Origin: Eubacterium sp.
GTDB lineage: Bacteria; Bacillota; Clostridia; Lachnospirales; Lachnospiraceae
Direction of reading: 5' to 3'
Assembly (NCBI GenBank): GCA_022796875.1
Contig: JAAWJJ010000014.1
Span: 1 to 60,249 of the forward strand
Length of the DNA: 60,249 nucleotides
The position numbers were made by a program, and so were the translations under genes. How positions within the stretch are numbered: the first letter of the stretch is position 1; the number at the start of each line of letters is the position of its first letter. A model generated the notes under the pieces. It did not search any database. It saw only the letters and a list, made by a program, of their open reading frames with translations, and was not told the DNA's origin. Below are positions 6,900 through 15,846 of this stretch, in pieces.

Positions 6900-9836
6900 T
6901 CACGATTCCGCTCCGTTTCCGTTCAGGCGAAATTGTTCCATCTCTTCTGCAAGCTGTTCATCCAATGCATCAAACAGATAAGAACCGCTTTTTTTGTGTC
7001 GGACAAGATATTCCGCTTCTAATTCCCGCTTCATCTGTTCGATCTCCAGTTTCAGTTCCCGCGAAGACAGCAGGCTGCAGCCCTGTCCACGGATGATAAT
7101 CTGTTCCAGTCCGTCGGAAGTAGCTACCGTAACACGGTATTTCCGCCCGATTTCATGCGCGGTTTTTTCAATATACTGATCCGCCGTTTCCGCTTCTTTC
7201 GTATAAACAACCGTAATATTATGGTATTGAAAGACTTCCTCTTCATGCCCTTCCACACGGTACGCGTCAAATACCAGTATTACATGGATGTTCCGATACC
7301 CCTGATAATGGCTGAGGCAGTCCGCCAGCTTGTCCCTGGCGCTGTCAATATTCTCTTTCGCCAGTTCCTTTAAATCTTCCCAGCTAAAAATCACGTTGTA
7401 GCCGTCTACTAACAGATATTCATCCGATTCACGGCCGGTATTCCCAGCCTTCCTGGCTTTCCCCGCTTTTACCGTCTTCTCCGATTTATCGGTCCGCCCG
7501 GCTTTCCCGGCCCCTGCTGCCTTTTCAGGCTTTTCGGCTTGTCCGTTTTCCCCGGTTCCGGATACTGTTTTAGAAACAGATCCGGTATTTTTTCTGAAGC
7601 CGCTCCCCGGCGGCGTCTGCATACCGCTGCGCGCCGTCCTGCCATACGTCTGTTTAAAAATCTCTTCCAGTTCTTTTTCCTGACGCCAGGTATCTCTGTT
7701 GTTCTGACGTTTCGGAATGTTTTGTGTTTTCGGCTGTTTTGCAGGCAGGCCGCTGTCTTTTTTCTTTTCCAGGACAGACGGCAGATGCATATGTTCCGTT
7801 ACTTTGTCCCACTCTACCGTATATCCTCCCCCGTTTGCGCAAAATACGGAAGAAGCCGGATTTTCCACATCCCGCTCCGGATCATAACCGATGCTTTCCA
7901 ACACTTCTTTTTCATTGTGGCAGCAGCAGTATCCAGTGAAACGGCAAAGCAGCTTTCCCTTTCCGTGTGTATAAGCCGCCAGATCTTTATGATATTCCTG
8001 CATCGTCGCAACCGGCACCGTCCCTGTCAGCACGGAAATTTCTCCCTCTGTCACCGGCGGTTTAAATTCCGCACAGAACTTTTCCAGATCGCTCATTGCC
8101 CTGCCGACATTTTCCATCGGCACCTCCAGCCGAAATTCATATACCGGTTCCAACAACCGGCTCCGCGCCTGCATCAGGCCCTGTCGTACCGCCCGATACG
8201 TCGCCTGCCTGAAATCTCCGCCTTCCGTATGTTTCGTATGTGCCTTTCCGGTCGCCAGCGTGATCTTCATATCCGTAATTTCTGCCCCGACCAGCACGCC
8301 GACATGTTTTTTCTCCTGTAAATGCGTTAAAATAAGCCGCTGCCAGTTTTTATCCAGTTCATCTTCCGGACACTTGCTCGTAAAGATCAGTCCGCTTCCT
8401 CGTTTTGCCGGTTCCAGGATCAAGTGTACTTCCGCATAATGGCGGAGCGGTTCAAAATGTCCTATGCCTTCCGCCTTATCCAGTATTGTTTCTTTATAAA
8501 CAATATTTCCCGCTCCAAAAGAAATCTCCGTACCAAACCGCTTTTTCACAAGATTTTGCAGAATTTCCATCTGCACCTGTCCCATTAACTGTACCTGAAT
8601 CTCCTTTGTCTTTTCCTGCCAGCTCACGTGCAGTTTCGGATCTTCTTCTTCCAGGATACGGAGATTTCCCAACATAACGCCGGCATCCTGTCCCTCCTGC
8701 AGCAATACACGGTAATTCATAACAGGCTCCAGACAGGCTTTTTCTGCTTCTTTTTCTGTCCCCAGCGCTTCTCCAGCGCTGCTTGCGGACAGTCCGGTAA
8801 CGGCGCACACCATGCCGGCCTGCGCTTCCTGCACCGTTTTATACCCGGAACCGGAATAAATACGAATTTGATTTACTTTTTCTTCCCATCCGTACTCTTC
8901 TTTTCCAAGCAGCTGTTTTACTTTCAGGCTGCCTCCGGTAATTTTCATATGGGTCAGCCGCTCCCCTTTTTCATCGTGGCTGATCTTGAAAATTTTCGCT
9001 CCAAACTCCAAACCGTATTCCGGATACCAAAAATAAATGCGCATCAGCGCCAGCAGGCGCTTTACCCCCTGCTGTTTTAAAGCGGAACCAAACAGACAAG
9101 GAAATAATTTTCTCTTTCGGATCAGATCCGACACTTCTTTCCTCTCCGGGATTTTCCCTTCCAAAAACCGCTCCAGCAGCGTTTCCTCGCATAATGCGAT
9201 TTCTTCCGCAGCGGATTGCATAAACCGTTCATGAATTTCTGATTCTGATTCCAATTCTGATTCCGCTTCTTTCCGTTCCGCTGTATTTACGGACTTTTTA
9301 CTGACGTCACCGGTTATATTTTCTTCACAATCTTTTATTTCCGAAAATTTTACGCATGCTCCGTCGGTCAATTCCTGCAGCTGCGTAAAAACAGATTCCG
9401 CATCCGTACCCGGCTGATCCATTTTATTTACAAATAGGAACGCCGGTATATTATAACGAGCACACAATTCCCACAACGTTTTGGTGTGGCTTTGTACGCC
9501 GTCCGCGCCGTTCACTACTAACACCGCATAATCAAGCACCTGAAGCGCCCGCTCCATTTCGGCCGAAAAATCCACATGACCGGGAGTATCTAACAAAGCC
9601 ACTTCATATTCTCCCAGATGAAATACCGCCTGGTTGGAAAAAATTGTGATTCCGCGGCTGCGCTCCAGTTCATTCTGATCTAAAAAAGCGTTTCCGTTAT
9701 CCACCCTGCCGCTTTTTCTGATCGTCCCGCTCTGATAGAGGATACTTTCTGACAATGTCGTTTTGCCGGAATCGACATGGGCCAGTATTCCGATACAAAT
9801 ATGCTTCTCAGGATTGTTTTCGGATGTACCATTCAT
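6900..9836 (-). CDS. Tet(M)-like ribosomal GTPase fused to a Rae1/YacP-type NYN endonuclease domain
   Basis: A 978-residue cytosolic fusion. Residues 1-690 form an EF-G/Tet(M)-type GTPase: G1 GILAHVDSGKTTLS, switch RSRGITI, G3 DTPGHVDF, G4 NKMD, then EF-G domains II-V with GHFEPLRHYAEV and the TEGGDFRQATYRAVRQGLM region. A 115-residue K/A/G-rich linker follows. From about residue 806 comes EYLLVDGYNVIFSW, VFDAYRVEG, TKEAETADQYIE and VATSDGLEQ, matching Bacillus Rae1 (YacP), a ribosome-associated A-site endonuclease, including its acidic residues. A charged insert (about residues 170-200) is also present. The start at 9836 has GGGGGA upstream. The gene appears monocistronic. Ribosomal protection combined with mRNA cleavage is inferred; true tetracycline resistance is not established. 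Confidence 0.88.
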   Translation of the reverse strand: MNGTSENNPEKHICIGILAHVDSGKTTLSESILYQSGTIRKSGRVDNGNAFLDQNELERSRGITIFSNQAVFHLGEYEVALLDTPGHVDFSAEMERALQVLDYAVLVVNGADGVQSHTKTLWELCARYNIPAFLFVNKMDQPGTDAESVFTQLQELTDGACVKFSEIKDCEENITGDVSKKSVNTAERKEAESELESESEIHERFMQSAAEEIALCEETLLERFLEGKIPERKEVSDLIRKRKLFPCLFGSALKQQGVKRLLALMRIYFWYPEYGLEFGAKIFKISHDEKGERLTHMKITGGSLKVKQLLGKEEYGWEEKVNQIRIYSGSGYKTVQEAQAGMVCAVTGLSASSAGEALGTEKEAEKACLEPVMNYRVLLQEGQDAGVMLGNLRILEEEDPKLHVSWQEKTKEIQVQLMGQVQMEILQNLVKKRFGTEISFGAGNIVYKETILDKAEGIGHFEPLRHYAEVHLILEPAKRGSGLIFTSKCPEDELDKNWQRLILTHLQEKKHVGVLVGAEITDMKITLATGKAHTKHTEGGDFRQATYRAVRQGLMQARSRLLEPVYEFRLEVPMENVGRAMSDLEKFCAEFKPPVTEGEISVLTGTVPVATMQEYHKDLAAYTHGKGKLLCRFTGYCCCHNEKEVLESIGYDPERDVENPASSVFCANGGGYTVEWDKVTEHMHLPSVLEKKKDSGLPAKQPKTQNIPKRQNNRDTWRQEKELEEIFKQTYGRTARSGMQTPPGSGFRKNTGSVSKTVSGTGENGQAEKPEKAAGAGKAGRTDKSEKTVKAGKARKAGNTGRESDEYLLVDGYNVIFSWEDLKELAKENIDSARDKLADCLSHYQGYRNIHVILVFDAYRVEGHEEEVFQYHNITVVYTKEAETADQYIEKTAHEIGRKYRVTVATSDGLEQIIIRGQGCSLLSSRELKLEIEQMKRELEAEYLVRHKKSGSYLFDALDEQLAEEMEQFRLNGNGAES

Positions 9837-9934
9837 CGAAGATCCCCCCTTTCCAGAATCTGCCGACTATACAAACCACTGTTTCTGCTGCGTTCATTGT
9901 AGCATAAAACGTAGCACAAGTCGATAACAGGAAA

Positions 9935-9965
9935 CAGGGAACTGCAATTTTAAAACAGTCCCCTG
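9935..9965 (-). terminator. hairpin downstream of the lipoprotein gene
   Basis: CAGGGAACTG and CAGTCCCCTG form a 10-bp stem with one wobble or mismatch around an 11-base loop. It is followed on the minus strand by TTTCCTG. It lies 11 bases past the stop of the lipoprotein gene. Confidence 0.5.
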
Positions 9966-9975
9966 AAATCTTTTT

Positions 9976-10734
9976 CTAATCATCCAAAATACCCGATTTA
10001 TTCAGATAATATTGTATTTTTTCCTCATCCAGTACTACTTCCTCCTCTGAGCATTTTGTATACTCGTTATATGATGTGGTATCATTTAAGTACGCCTCAA
10101 TTCCCGTCAACTGCGCTAATGGGAAAAACGGATCTTCAAACTCTGGTGTGATTCCAAAACATGAAGTATAATCCATACTCGCGCCAAAACTATTATCTCC
10201 CGAATATTCAATCAATACCCAGTAAAAACTCATCTTGTCCACATCGTCTTTTACTGATACGCTCCTTATAACAAAACTGCTTTTACTTTTCATACAGGAC
10301 TTCACATTTTGAGCTGCCGCTATTGCTGCTTTATCTAAATCCGTAACCTCAACTTTCTTTTCTACTTCAAAAATATCAATTAAATTTTTTTCATTTTCAT
10401 TTAATCTTTTGTATTTTTCATTCATTTTTATGAACTCAGAAAATTCTGTCGTATCATCTGAATCCTCAATCATATCCTGAAGTTCATTCACCGCTTCAAT
10501 ATCCACATCTTCATATTTTTTCAAGTCCCCATAATTTTCAACTTTCTCTTTTTCGCTATCTGACAACTCCTGGTATTCGTCAAACAGCGCGTCTAACTGT
10601 TCCTGCGTAATCTTATCACTTTCACTTAACTCAGCAATTTCAGCACTGATTTTCGACACATTGCTTTCACAGGCTGTAAGAAATAAAGCTGCTAATACAG
10701 AAACTAAAATTAATGCTATTGTCTTCTTTTTCAC
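9976..10734 (-). CDS. putative secreted lipoprotein, unknown function
   Basis: A 252-residue protein. Its GTG start (10734) is preceded at 6 bases by AGGGGGAGGAG, a very strong ribosome binding site; the longer ATG option at 10797 lacks one. The N terminus KKKTIALILVSVLAALFLTAC is a lipoprotein signal peptide with lipobox LTAC. The mature part is acidic and helical: residues about 25-130 look like a coiled coil of repeating LSESDKI / YQELSDSEKEKVE / LNENEKNLI units, and the C-terminal half is mixed alpha/beta. I know no family name. It is flanked by intergenic gaps on both sides, so it is probably a single-gene unit anchored to the outer face of the membrane. Confidence 0.75.
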   Translation of the reverse strand: MKKKTIALILVSVLAALFLTACESNVSKISAEIAELSESDKITQEQLDALFDEYQELSDSEKEKVENYGDLKKYEDVDIEAVNELQDMIEDSDDTTEFSEFIKMNEKYKRLNENEKNLIDIFEVEKKVEVTDLDKAAIAAAQNVKSCMKSKSSFVIRSVSVKDDVDKMSFYWVLIEYSGDNSFGASMDYTSCFGITPEFEDPFFPLAQLTGIEAYLNDTTSYNEYTKCSEEEVVLDEEKIQYYLNKSGILDD

Positions 10735-10827
10735 AAAAACTCCTCCCCCTACGTATAATTTTATCTGACTTCTATAATTAAATTCATTATAAACCATTTT
10801 GTTTACCGAATCAAACTGCCTGTTGAT

Positions 10828-11409
10828 TTAACTTGTTTCTGATTCCGTTGCCGGAAGTTCAATATTCGGTAAGTCAAATCCGACTGCGGCATTTTCCGCT
10901 TTTCCCTGCGGATCGTATTTCTGTGCATCATCCTTTTTCTTCTCTTCCCACAGCGATTTATATTCTTCCTGTTCCTCTTTTTTCACCATGGACCCCATGT
11001 TTTTTGCCGTCATATACAGTTCCATACTGTATTCCATCAGTTTCTGCTCATCTTTTCCCGGCACTTTTGCACCTTTGGCAATCCTTCTGGCCACTTCCAT
11101 GATCTTTGCCATATCGGCAGCGCTCTCGCTCATCACATCGCTTTGCTGTCTGGTCACTTCCGCATTCCATACGCTGCAATACTGCTCTGTCAGACGATCG
11201 AGAATTTCCTGATTTTCATCAAAAATTTTATTTGTTTCCTGAATAGACAATTCCAGAGTTGCAGCTTCTTCCGCAAACAGTTCTGCGCCGTTTACCGCCG
11301 CATTCCGCTTTTCTTCCAGTTGTTTCTTCTGTTCCTGCAATTTGCGCTTCCGTTCCACCAGTTCCGCGCGGTTCGCACGGTAAATCTGCTGCGCTTCTTT
11401 TATTCTCAT
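10828..11409 (-). CDS. coiled-coil protein of unknown function
   Basis: A 193-residue soluble protein dominated by charged heptad-like helices (ERKRKLQEQKKQLEEKRNAA, then TLELSIQETNKIFDENQEIL). It has no signal peptide or membrane segment. It ends in a short proline-containing tail (LPNIELPATES). It is upstream of the lipoprotein gene with a 93-base gap on the same strand. Its 5' side carries an unusual series of hairpins (11440-11580). The function is not recognisable. A second small coiled-coil protein with a similar K/E-rich style occurs at 41.2 kb, but I see no clear homology. Confidence 0.7.
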   Translation of the reverse strand: MRIKEAQQIYRANRAELVERKRKLQEQKKQLEEKRNAAVNGAELFAEEAATLELSIQETNKIFDENQEILDRLTEQYCSVWNAEVTRQQSDVMSESAADMAKIMEVARRIAKGAKVPGKDEQKLMEYSMELYMTAKNMGSMVKKEEQEEYKSLWEEKKKDDAQKYDPQGKAENAAVGFDLPNIELPATESETS

Positions 11410-11439
11410 AACAAAACGTCCCCCTTTTCCTGTGACAAT

Positions 11440-11580
11440 CGAGCAGGGGAGATTCCTCTCTGCTCGCCGCGCGGTCCGTGCGCCACTTCAGTGGCATGTT
11501 TTCTCCGCACGGGCCTGTGCATAGAACAAAGAATCCAGCTTAGCTGGATTCTCCGCCTGCGGCGGGTTGCTTCAGCAACA
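11440..11580 (-). repeat. train of consecutive small hairpins upstream of the coiled-coil gene
   Basis: Five or six short inverted repeats follow each other within 140 bases: GAGCAG/CTGCTC (11441-11465), CCGTGCG/CGCACGG enclosing CCACT/AGTGG (11476-11512), GAATCCAGCT/AGCTGGATTC (11531-11551), CCGCC/GGCGG (11553-11565) and GTTGC/GCAAC (11567-11579). They lie immediately 5' of the gene at 10828-11409 and contain no plausible coding sequence. Confidence 0.7.
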
Positions 11581-11619
11581 TAATTCATTTCCGCCGCAAT
11601 GCGATCCCACCCGAAAGGT

Positions 11620-11686
11620 TTTTATATCATAGGAAAATTAATACGTTATCACTTTAATTTGACGTGGTATTTCCTATGATATAAAA
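11620..11686. repeat. 67-bp element with 17-bp perfect terminal inverted repeats
   Basis: TTTTATATCATAGGAAA at 11620-11636 is the exact inverse of TTTCCTATGATATAAAA at 11670-11686, separated by 33 AT-rich bases. It resembles a miniature inverted-repeat element or the collapsed ends of an insertion sequence. There is no coding capacity. Confidence 0.6.
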
Positions 11687-11691
11687 TAACC

Positions 11692-11723
11692 GGCCGACAT
11701 TACTTCTACAGTAATTATCGGCC
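11692..11723 (-). terminator. terminator of the glycosyltransferase gene
   Basis: On the minus strand GGCCGATAATTACT pairs with AGTAATGTCGGCC around a short loop and is followed by GGTTATTTTAT. It lies 70 bases past the stop of the glycosyltransferase gene. Confidence 0.6.
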
Positions 11724-11792
11724 AGTCACGCTATTTTCTACAGCCTGCCCGCTGTTTCTGTCTGTTCTTTCAGTTTTTTACTCTATATCCGG

Positions 11793-13112
11793 CTATTTTG
11801 CCAGTTTCGTTTCCGTATATGGAATCGAACGGCAAAACCGGCTGTCCTGCACGATTTTTCCCTGATTTTCATCCCCGCGGTGTGCAATCTGTTTCCATTC
11901 TACTTTTTTGCCGATCGCAACTACCGCGATCACACAGTACGTCCACATGAATATCGGAAATGAAAAAGCTGCGATCACTTTCTTTTTCCAGCTGAAATTC
12001 AACTGCTTTCTTTCCGTATACATCGTAAAGAGCGCCAATGCGAACATCCCCGCGCATGTACCTCCCACAAACCGAAGTGCAGAGATCGGGACGAACGAAG
12101 TGTCTAATCCCAGCGCCTTTCCAAGAATAAAGCATGCCGCCATGGACAGCGCCTGAAATATGATAATAATAAACGCCGGCAAATTGGTCATCAGCATATC
12201 ATAACAGGAAAATTTATCGGTCGTTTCTTTCTGGCGCGTAAACCTGTTTAATAAAGCTTTGCCGCACTTTTTGTATACCTGGAAATACCCTTTGACCCAG
12301 CGAAGCCTTTGATTCCAGGAATCTTTCATTGTAACCGGCTGCTCGTCATAAAATACCGCGTCTTCGCAATACCCGATCCGGATACCGTTTAAAATACATT
12401 CTCCGGTAAATTCGATATCTTCCGTAAGCAGGTGGAACGGCCATCCGCCCATTTTTTTAATAATTTCACCCGAAATCATGTACCCCGTACCGGATACCAT
12501 ACAGCTGCTGCCAAACTGCATCCGTCCTCTGTTCAAAAACTGGGATTCATGCAGAAACCACAGCGCATAACCGGTAGAAATCCAGTTTTCGTCCGAATTA
12601 ATGGAATTTCTGTAACTTGTCACCACCTGATAGCCCTCATTAAACACCTTATTCATTTCTTTTATATAAGATTTATCCAGAAGATTATCGGCATCAAAAA
12701 TGTAATATCCGTCGTATTGTTCCAGTTTCCCTTCCACCTGCATTTTTTTCAGCAGATAATCCAGTGCGTATCCTTTTCCTATGTATTCCGTATTAAACCG
12801 CTCATAACAGATGGCGCCGCATCGTTTAGCAACTTTTGCCGTTGCATCTGTACAGTTATCTGCAAGGACATAAATGTCGATCAGCTCTTTCGGATAATCC
12901 TGCTTTCTTATGCTGCGGATCAGATTGCCGATCACCGCCTCTTCATTTCTTGCCGATATCAATACCGCATATTTCCGGTAATCGTTTGTTTCTTTTATCG
13001 GTTTCTTTTTCTTAACATAGGCAGAAAGAAAAAGAATAAACTGATAGGAAAAACATACAAATATTGCCGTTACGGAACACCAGTTTAATATTTTCATTAA
13101 TAAAGTAATCAT
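11793..13112 (-). CDS. membrane family 2 glycosyltransferase
   Basis: A 439-residue processive-type glycosyltransferase. An N-terminal membrane helix (about residues 8-30) precedes a GT-A domain with the nucleotide-sugar motif ISARNEEAVI, the DxD-like FDADN, HLLTEDIEF (TED acid) and QRLRW, the Q-x-x-R-W acceptor/product motif of cellulose, chitin and hyaluronan synthase relatives. Several C-terminal membrane helices (about residues 300-400) follow. The start has GGGGAGGT 5 bases upstream. It probably polymerises or transfers a hexose on an extracellular polysaccharide or glycolipid; the sugar cannot be told. It stands alone between terminator-like sequences. Confidence 0.85.
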   Translation of the reverse strand: MITLLMKILNWCSVTAIFVCFSYQFILFLSAYVKKKKPIKETNDYRKYAVLISARNEEAVIGNLIRSIRKQDYPKELIDIYVLADNCTDATAKVAKRCGAICYERFNTEYIGKGYALDYLLKKMQVEGKLEQYDGYYIFDADNLLDKSYIKEMNKVFNEGYQVVTSYRNSINSDENWISTGYALWFLHESQFLNRGRMQFGSSCMVSGTGYMISGEIIKKMGGWPFHLLTEDIEFTGECILNGIRIGYCEDAVFYDEQPVTMKDSWNQRLRWVKGYFQVYKKCGKALLNRFTRQKETTDKFSCYDMLMTNLPAFIIIIFQALSMAACFILGKALGLDTSFVPISALRFVGGTCAGMFALALFTMYTERKQLNFSWKKKVIAAFSFPIFMWTYCVIAVVAIGKKVEWKQIAHRGDENQGKIVQDSRFCRSIPYTETKLAK

Positions 13113-13242
13113 TCGTACCTCCCCCTGAACTTTCAGATGTTTTGTATGAATCTATTATAAAATATGAATATTAAATCCGATTTAACATAATTTGAATATC
13201 AAATAAAAAAATTCTTATGATTTTTTTTAGTTTACCTCACGC

Positions 13243-15846
13243 TCATTCTTTGCGGATCCGTTCCACAATGCTTTCCCCGCTCATTTTTTCCAAATAGTAT
13301 TTCGGTATTACAAAAGCAATGATAAATAACAACGGCAGCATTATAATACATGGCCATATTGTCATTTCCAAATGGAAAAAGAACGCCTGCCCGGGCACAT
13401 AAGCCATAATTTTGTCAGAAGCAAGCATCGTAACCAAAACGGACAGCAGCACGGAACCGGACAGATAAATCGAACTTTCCAACATCACCATTTTTTTCAA
13501 ATCTTTTTTCGTCATTCCTATAGCTTCCAGGAGCGCCAACTCCCGTTTTCTTCCCATAATAGAAGCGGACATGGTATTAAAAAAATTCATAATTCCGATC
13601 AGTATCAGGATAAATACCAGAAAACCGCCGATCAGGTAAAACTGATACAGGTACTCCTGGAAGCTGTTTTGTATATTCAATACAGAGGAAACGCTTAATA
13701 ATTCCCATTTGTCCTCTACGTTTTCTCTGATATACCGTTCTGCTTTTTTCTGCATACCGTCTTTAGCATCTCCCGCCGCGCACATGGCGCCGGTATTTCC
13801 GGTCATGGAAATGAATTCTGTTTCCGGAACCAGTACTGTGATATAAAAGAGCTCTGTATAAGGATAATCAAGCGCATACGGCATCAGCGCCTCTCCCAGT
13901 ACGGTATATTCCTTTTCTTTCCCGCTCTGATATTCCATCCGGAACCGCTCTCCCGGCTCATAATAAGAAAACGGTTCCGTTGTATAACTTCCTCCGTAAT
14001 CCACAATTATTTTTTCTCCGGACTGAAACTCCTCCCAGGCATACACCTGATCCCGCCATTGCAGTTTTCGAAATACCGCTTCGCTGATCCCGAGAAAATG
14101 GACCGGTAAAAGGTTCGTCTGCTGTATATTTTCCCATTCGCTGCTGTCATACCCCGTCCAATATCGCTGATAACCCTCTTCATAGTTTTCCATCACTTTC
14201 TTTATATGAGGTTCCATTTCATGATACTCTTCGGAGTAATAGACATATCCGACATTTTTCAGATAAGGGCACTGATTAATAACCTCTCTCACCTCTCCGG
14301 TAATTTTATCCAGCTTTTCCCCATACGGTATCCGCATACAGTCGACCTGAAAATCAGACGCCATATACGCCTGTTCAAATTCCCTGTAATTATATCCCTG
14401 CACACGCATAACAATACAATTCACTACAATCAGGGAAAGCGCAATTGAAAGCATGGCGACTAACCCTTTCTTAAAATTACGCATAACATTCTGACACGCC
14501 ATTCCCCACCAGGTCATCGGAATATCTCCGAACGAAATACGTCCTCCCGATTTCGTTTCCTCCGTTTTCAACGCTTCGATCGGAGAAACCCGTTTGACGA
14601 TACGACAGGCCTGCATACCGGATAAATATACGGTAATGAGTGAAAAAATAGCCGACAAAAGCAATAATGCCGGATTGACAGATACAGTGATATCGGAAGA
14701 CCTGAATGTATCTTTTACGGGATTTATTTCCACCGCAAGAAATGGCGCCATCAGCCTCGTCGCCAGAATACCCGCTACAAGTCCGCACGGAATACCTGCT
14801 GCCGACAGACGCCATACCTGCATCTGTACAATTTTTTTTAACTGCTTTCCCGTGGCACCGACATTTTTCAACAGGCCATAGGTACGTATATCGTTTTTTA
14901 CGGAAAGGTTAAAGATATTATATATAATCAGATAACCGGCCAGCATGATAAAGATCAAAAGCAATGTAAGCGTTACCGGCGAAATTCCGTCTTCCTGAAA
15001 AAACTGATAGGAAACATTTACCCAAAAGCCTTTCCCTTTACTTTGTAATCCGGCTTTTTCCGATAGCTCATCCGCTTTTTGCTGCAGATTCCACGTAGAA
15101 TAAAACCATACGGCTACTTCATTTGTCCCGCTGCTTTCTGTATCTTCTGATCCGCTGCCCTGCACTTTTTCCGTTCCGCCGCTTTCTGCATCCTCTGATC
15201 CGCCGCCCCGCACTTTTTCCGTTCTTTCCTCCTGTGCCTTAACATACTGCTCTGACACCCAGACAACCTGATTAGAAACGGAACTGTCACTCTTCCAGAA
15301 TCCACAGACGACAAACTGATCTGTCCGTATTTCACCAGTCTGTCCGTCCGTTTCCCAGGTGATCGTAATCGGCGTTCCGATCTTACGCGGAAGCCCGAGA
15401 GCATCCAATACCAGTGTGCCAACCGCAATTTCATTTTCTTCTTCCGGCATTCTTCCCTTTGTGGGGCGGCTGAAGTAACTTTCCGCTATATTTTTATCTC
15501 CTTGCCGGACTTCTCCCCAAAAGAGCGAATTTTCCTCTTTGAGCGTACCTAAAAAAGTACCGGTTCCATACTTTTTTACGGAACTGCTTTTTTTCGCCGC
15601 TTCCAGGACGCGTTCCGTTTCCTCCCTGGTCAGTTCCTGCACAATCGCATGGGCAGAACACTGCGACTGCCTGGTTTCCGCCGACCTCCGCGACAGAAAA
15701 AGGGATGCGGTTCCGCCAAACAAACTGGTAACCATAAGCGTAGTCAGCGCAATTGCCAAAATTGCAATGCGGTTCCGCTTTCGATTTGTTTTCATAATCT
15801 GCCCCGTTATCATACGAAGCGTTTCTTCATTTTCTACCTTCGTCAT
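13243..15846 (-). CDS. large FtsX-like ABC transporter permease
   Basis: An 867-residue integral membrane protein. An N-terminal helix (residues about 27-50) is followed by an extracytoplasmic domain, then FtsX-type membrane blocks (around residues 285-420 and 455-480), a second long extracytoplasmic domain and three C-terminal helices (around 735-860). The motifs ELALLEAIGMTKKDLKKMV and NDIRTYGLLKNVGATGKQLKK are the FtsX/MacB coupling helices. Residues about 213-245 contain an imperfect 16-residue tandem duplication (TEKVRGGGSEDAESGG). It overlaps the ATPase gene by one base. With the adjacent kinase and regulator it resembles peptide-antibiotic sensing and resistance modules; the substrate is unknown. 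Confidence 0.87.
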   Translation of the reverse strand: MTKVENEETLRMITGQIMKTNRKRNRIAILAIALTTLMVTSLFGGTASLFLSRRSAETRQSQCSAHAIVQELTREETERVLEAAKKSSSVKKYGTGTFLGTLKEENSLFWGEVRQGDKNIAESYFSRPTKGRMPEEENEIAVGTLVLDALGLPRKIGTPITITWETDGQTGEIRTDQFVVCGFWKSDSSVSNQVVWVSEQYVKAQEERTEKVRGGGSEDAESGGTEKVQGSGSEDTESSGTNEVAVWFYSTWNLQQKADELSEKAGLQSKGKGFWVNVSYQFFQEDGISPVTLTLLLIFIMLAGYLIIYNIFNLSVKNDIRTYGLLKNVGATGKQLKKIVQMQVWRLSAAGIPCGLVAGILATRLMAPFLAVEINPVKDTFRSSDITVSVNPALLLLSAIFSLITVYLSGMQACRIVKRVSPIEALKTEETKSGGRISFGDIPMTWWGMACQNVMRNFKKGLVAMLSIALSLIVVNCIVMRVQGYNYREFEQAYMASDFQVDCMRIPYGEKLDKITGEVREVINQCPYLKNVGYVYYSEEYHEMEPHIKKVMENYEEGYQRYWTGYDSSEWENIQQTNLLPVHFLGISEAVFRKLQWRDQVYAWEEFQSGEKIIVDYGGSYTTEPFSYYEPGERFRMEYQSGKEKEYTVLGEALMPYALDYPYTELFYITVLVPETEFISMTGNTGAMCAAGDAKDGMQKKAERYIRENVEDKWELLSVSSVLNIQNSFQEYLYQFYLIGGFLVFILILIGIMNFFNTMSASIMGRKRELALLEAIGMTKKDLKKMVMLESSIYLSGSVLLSVLVTMLASDKIMAYVPGQAFFFHLEMTIWPCIIMLPLLFIIAFVIPKYYLEKMSGESIVERIRKE

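Noticed and set aside
7539..8321. 260-codon open frame on the plus strand
   Set aside because: It is antisense to the GTPase-nuclease gene, has no ribosome binding site and its composition (R, F, H, C-rich) is that of a shadow frame.
6900..9836. Acquired tetracycline-resistance gene
   Set aside because: The GTPase part is Tet(M)-like, but the protein is much longer with an NYN domain, has host-like composition and no mobile context, so resistance is not supported.
11406..11588. 60-codon arginine-rich frame through the hairpin train
   Set aside because: It arises from GC-rich palindromes, has no ribosome binding site and overlaps the 5' region of the coiled-coil gene.
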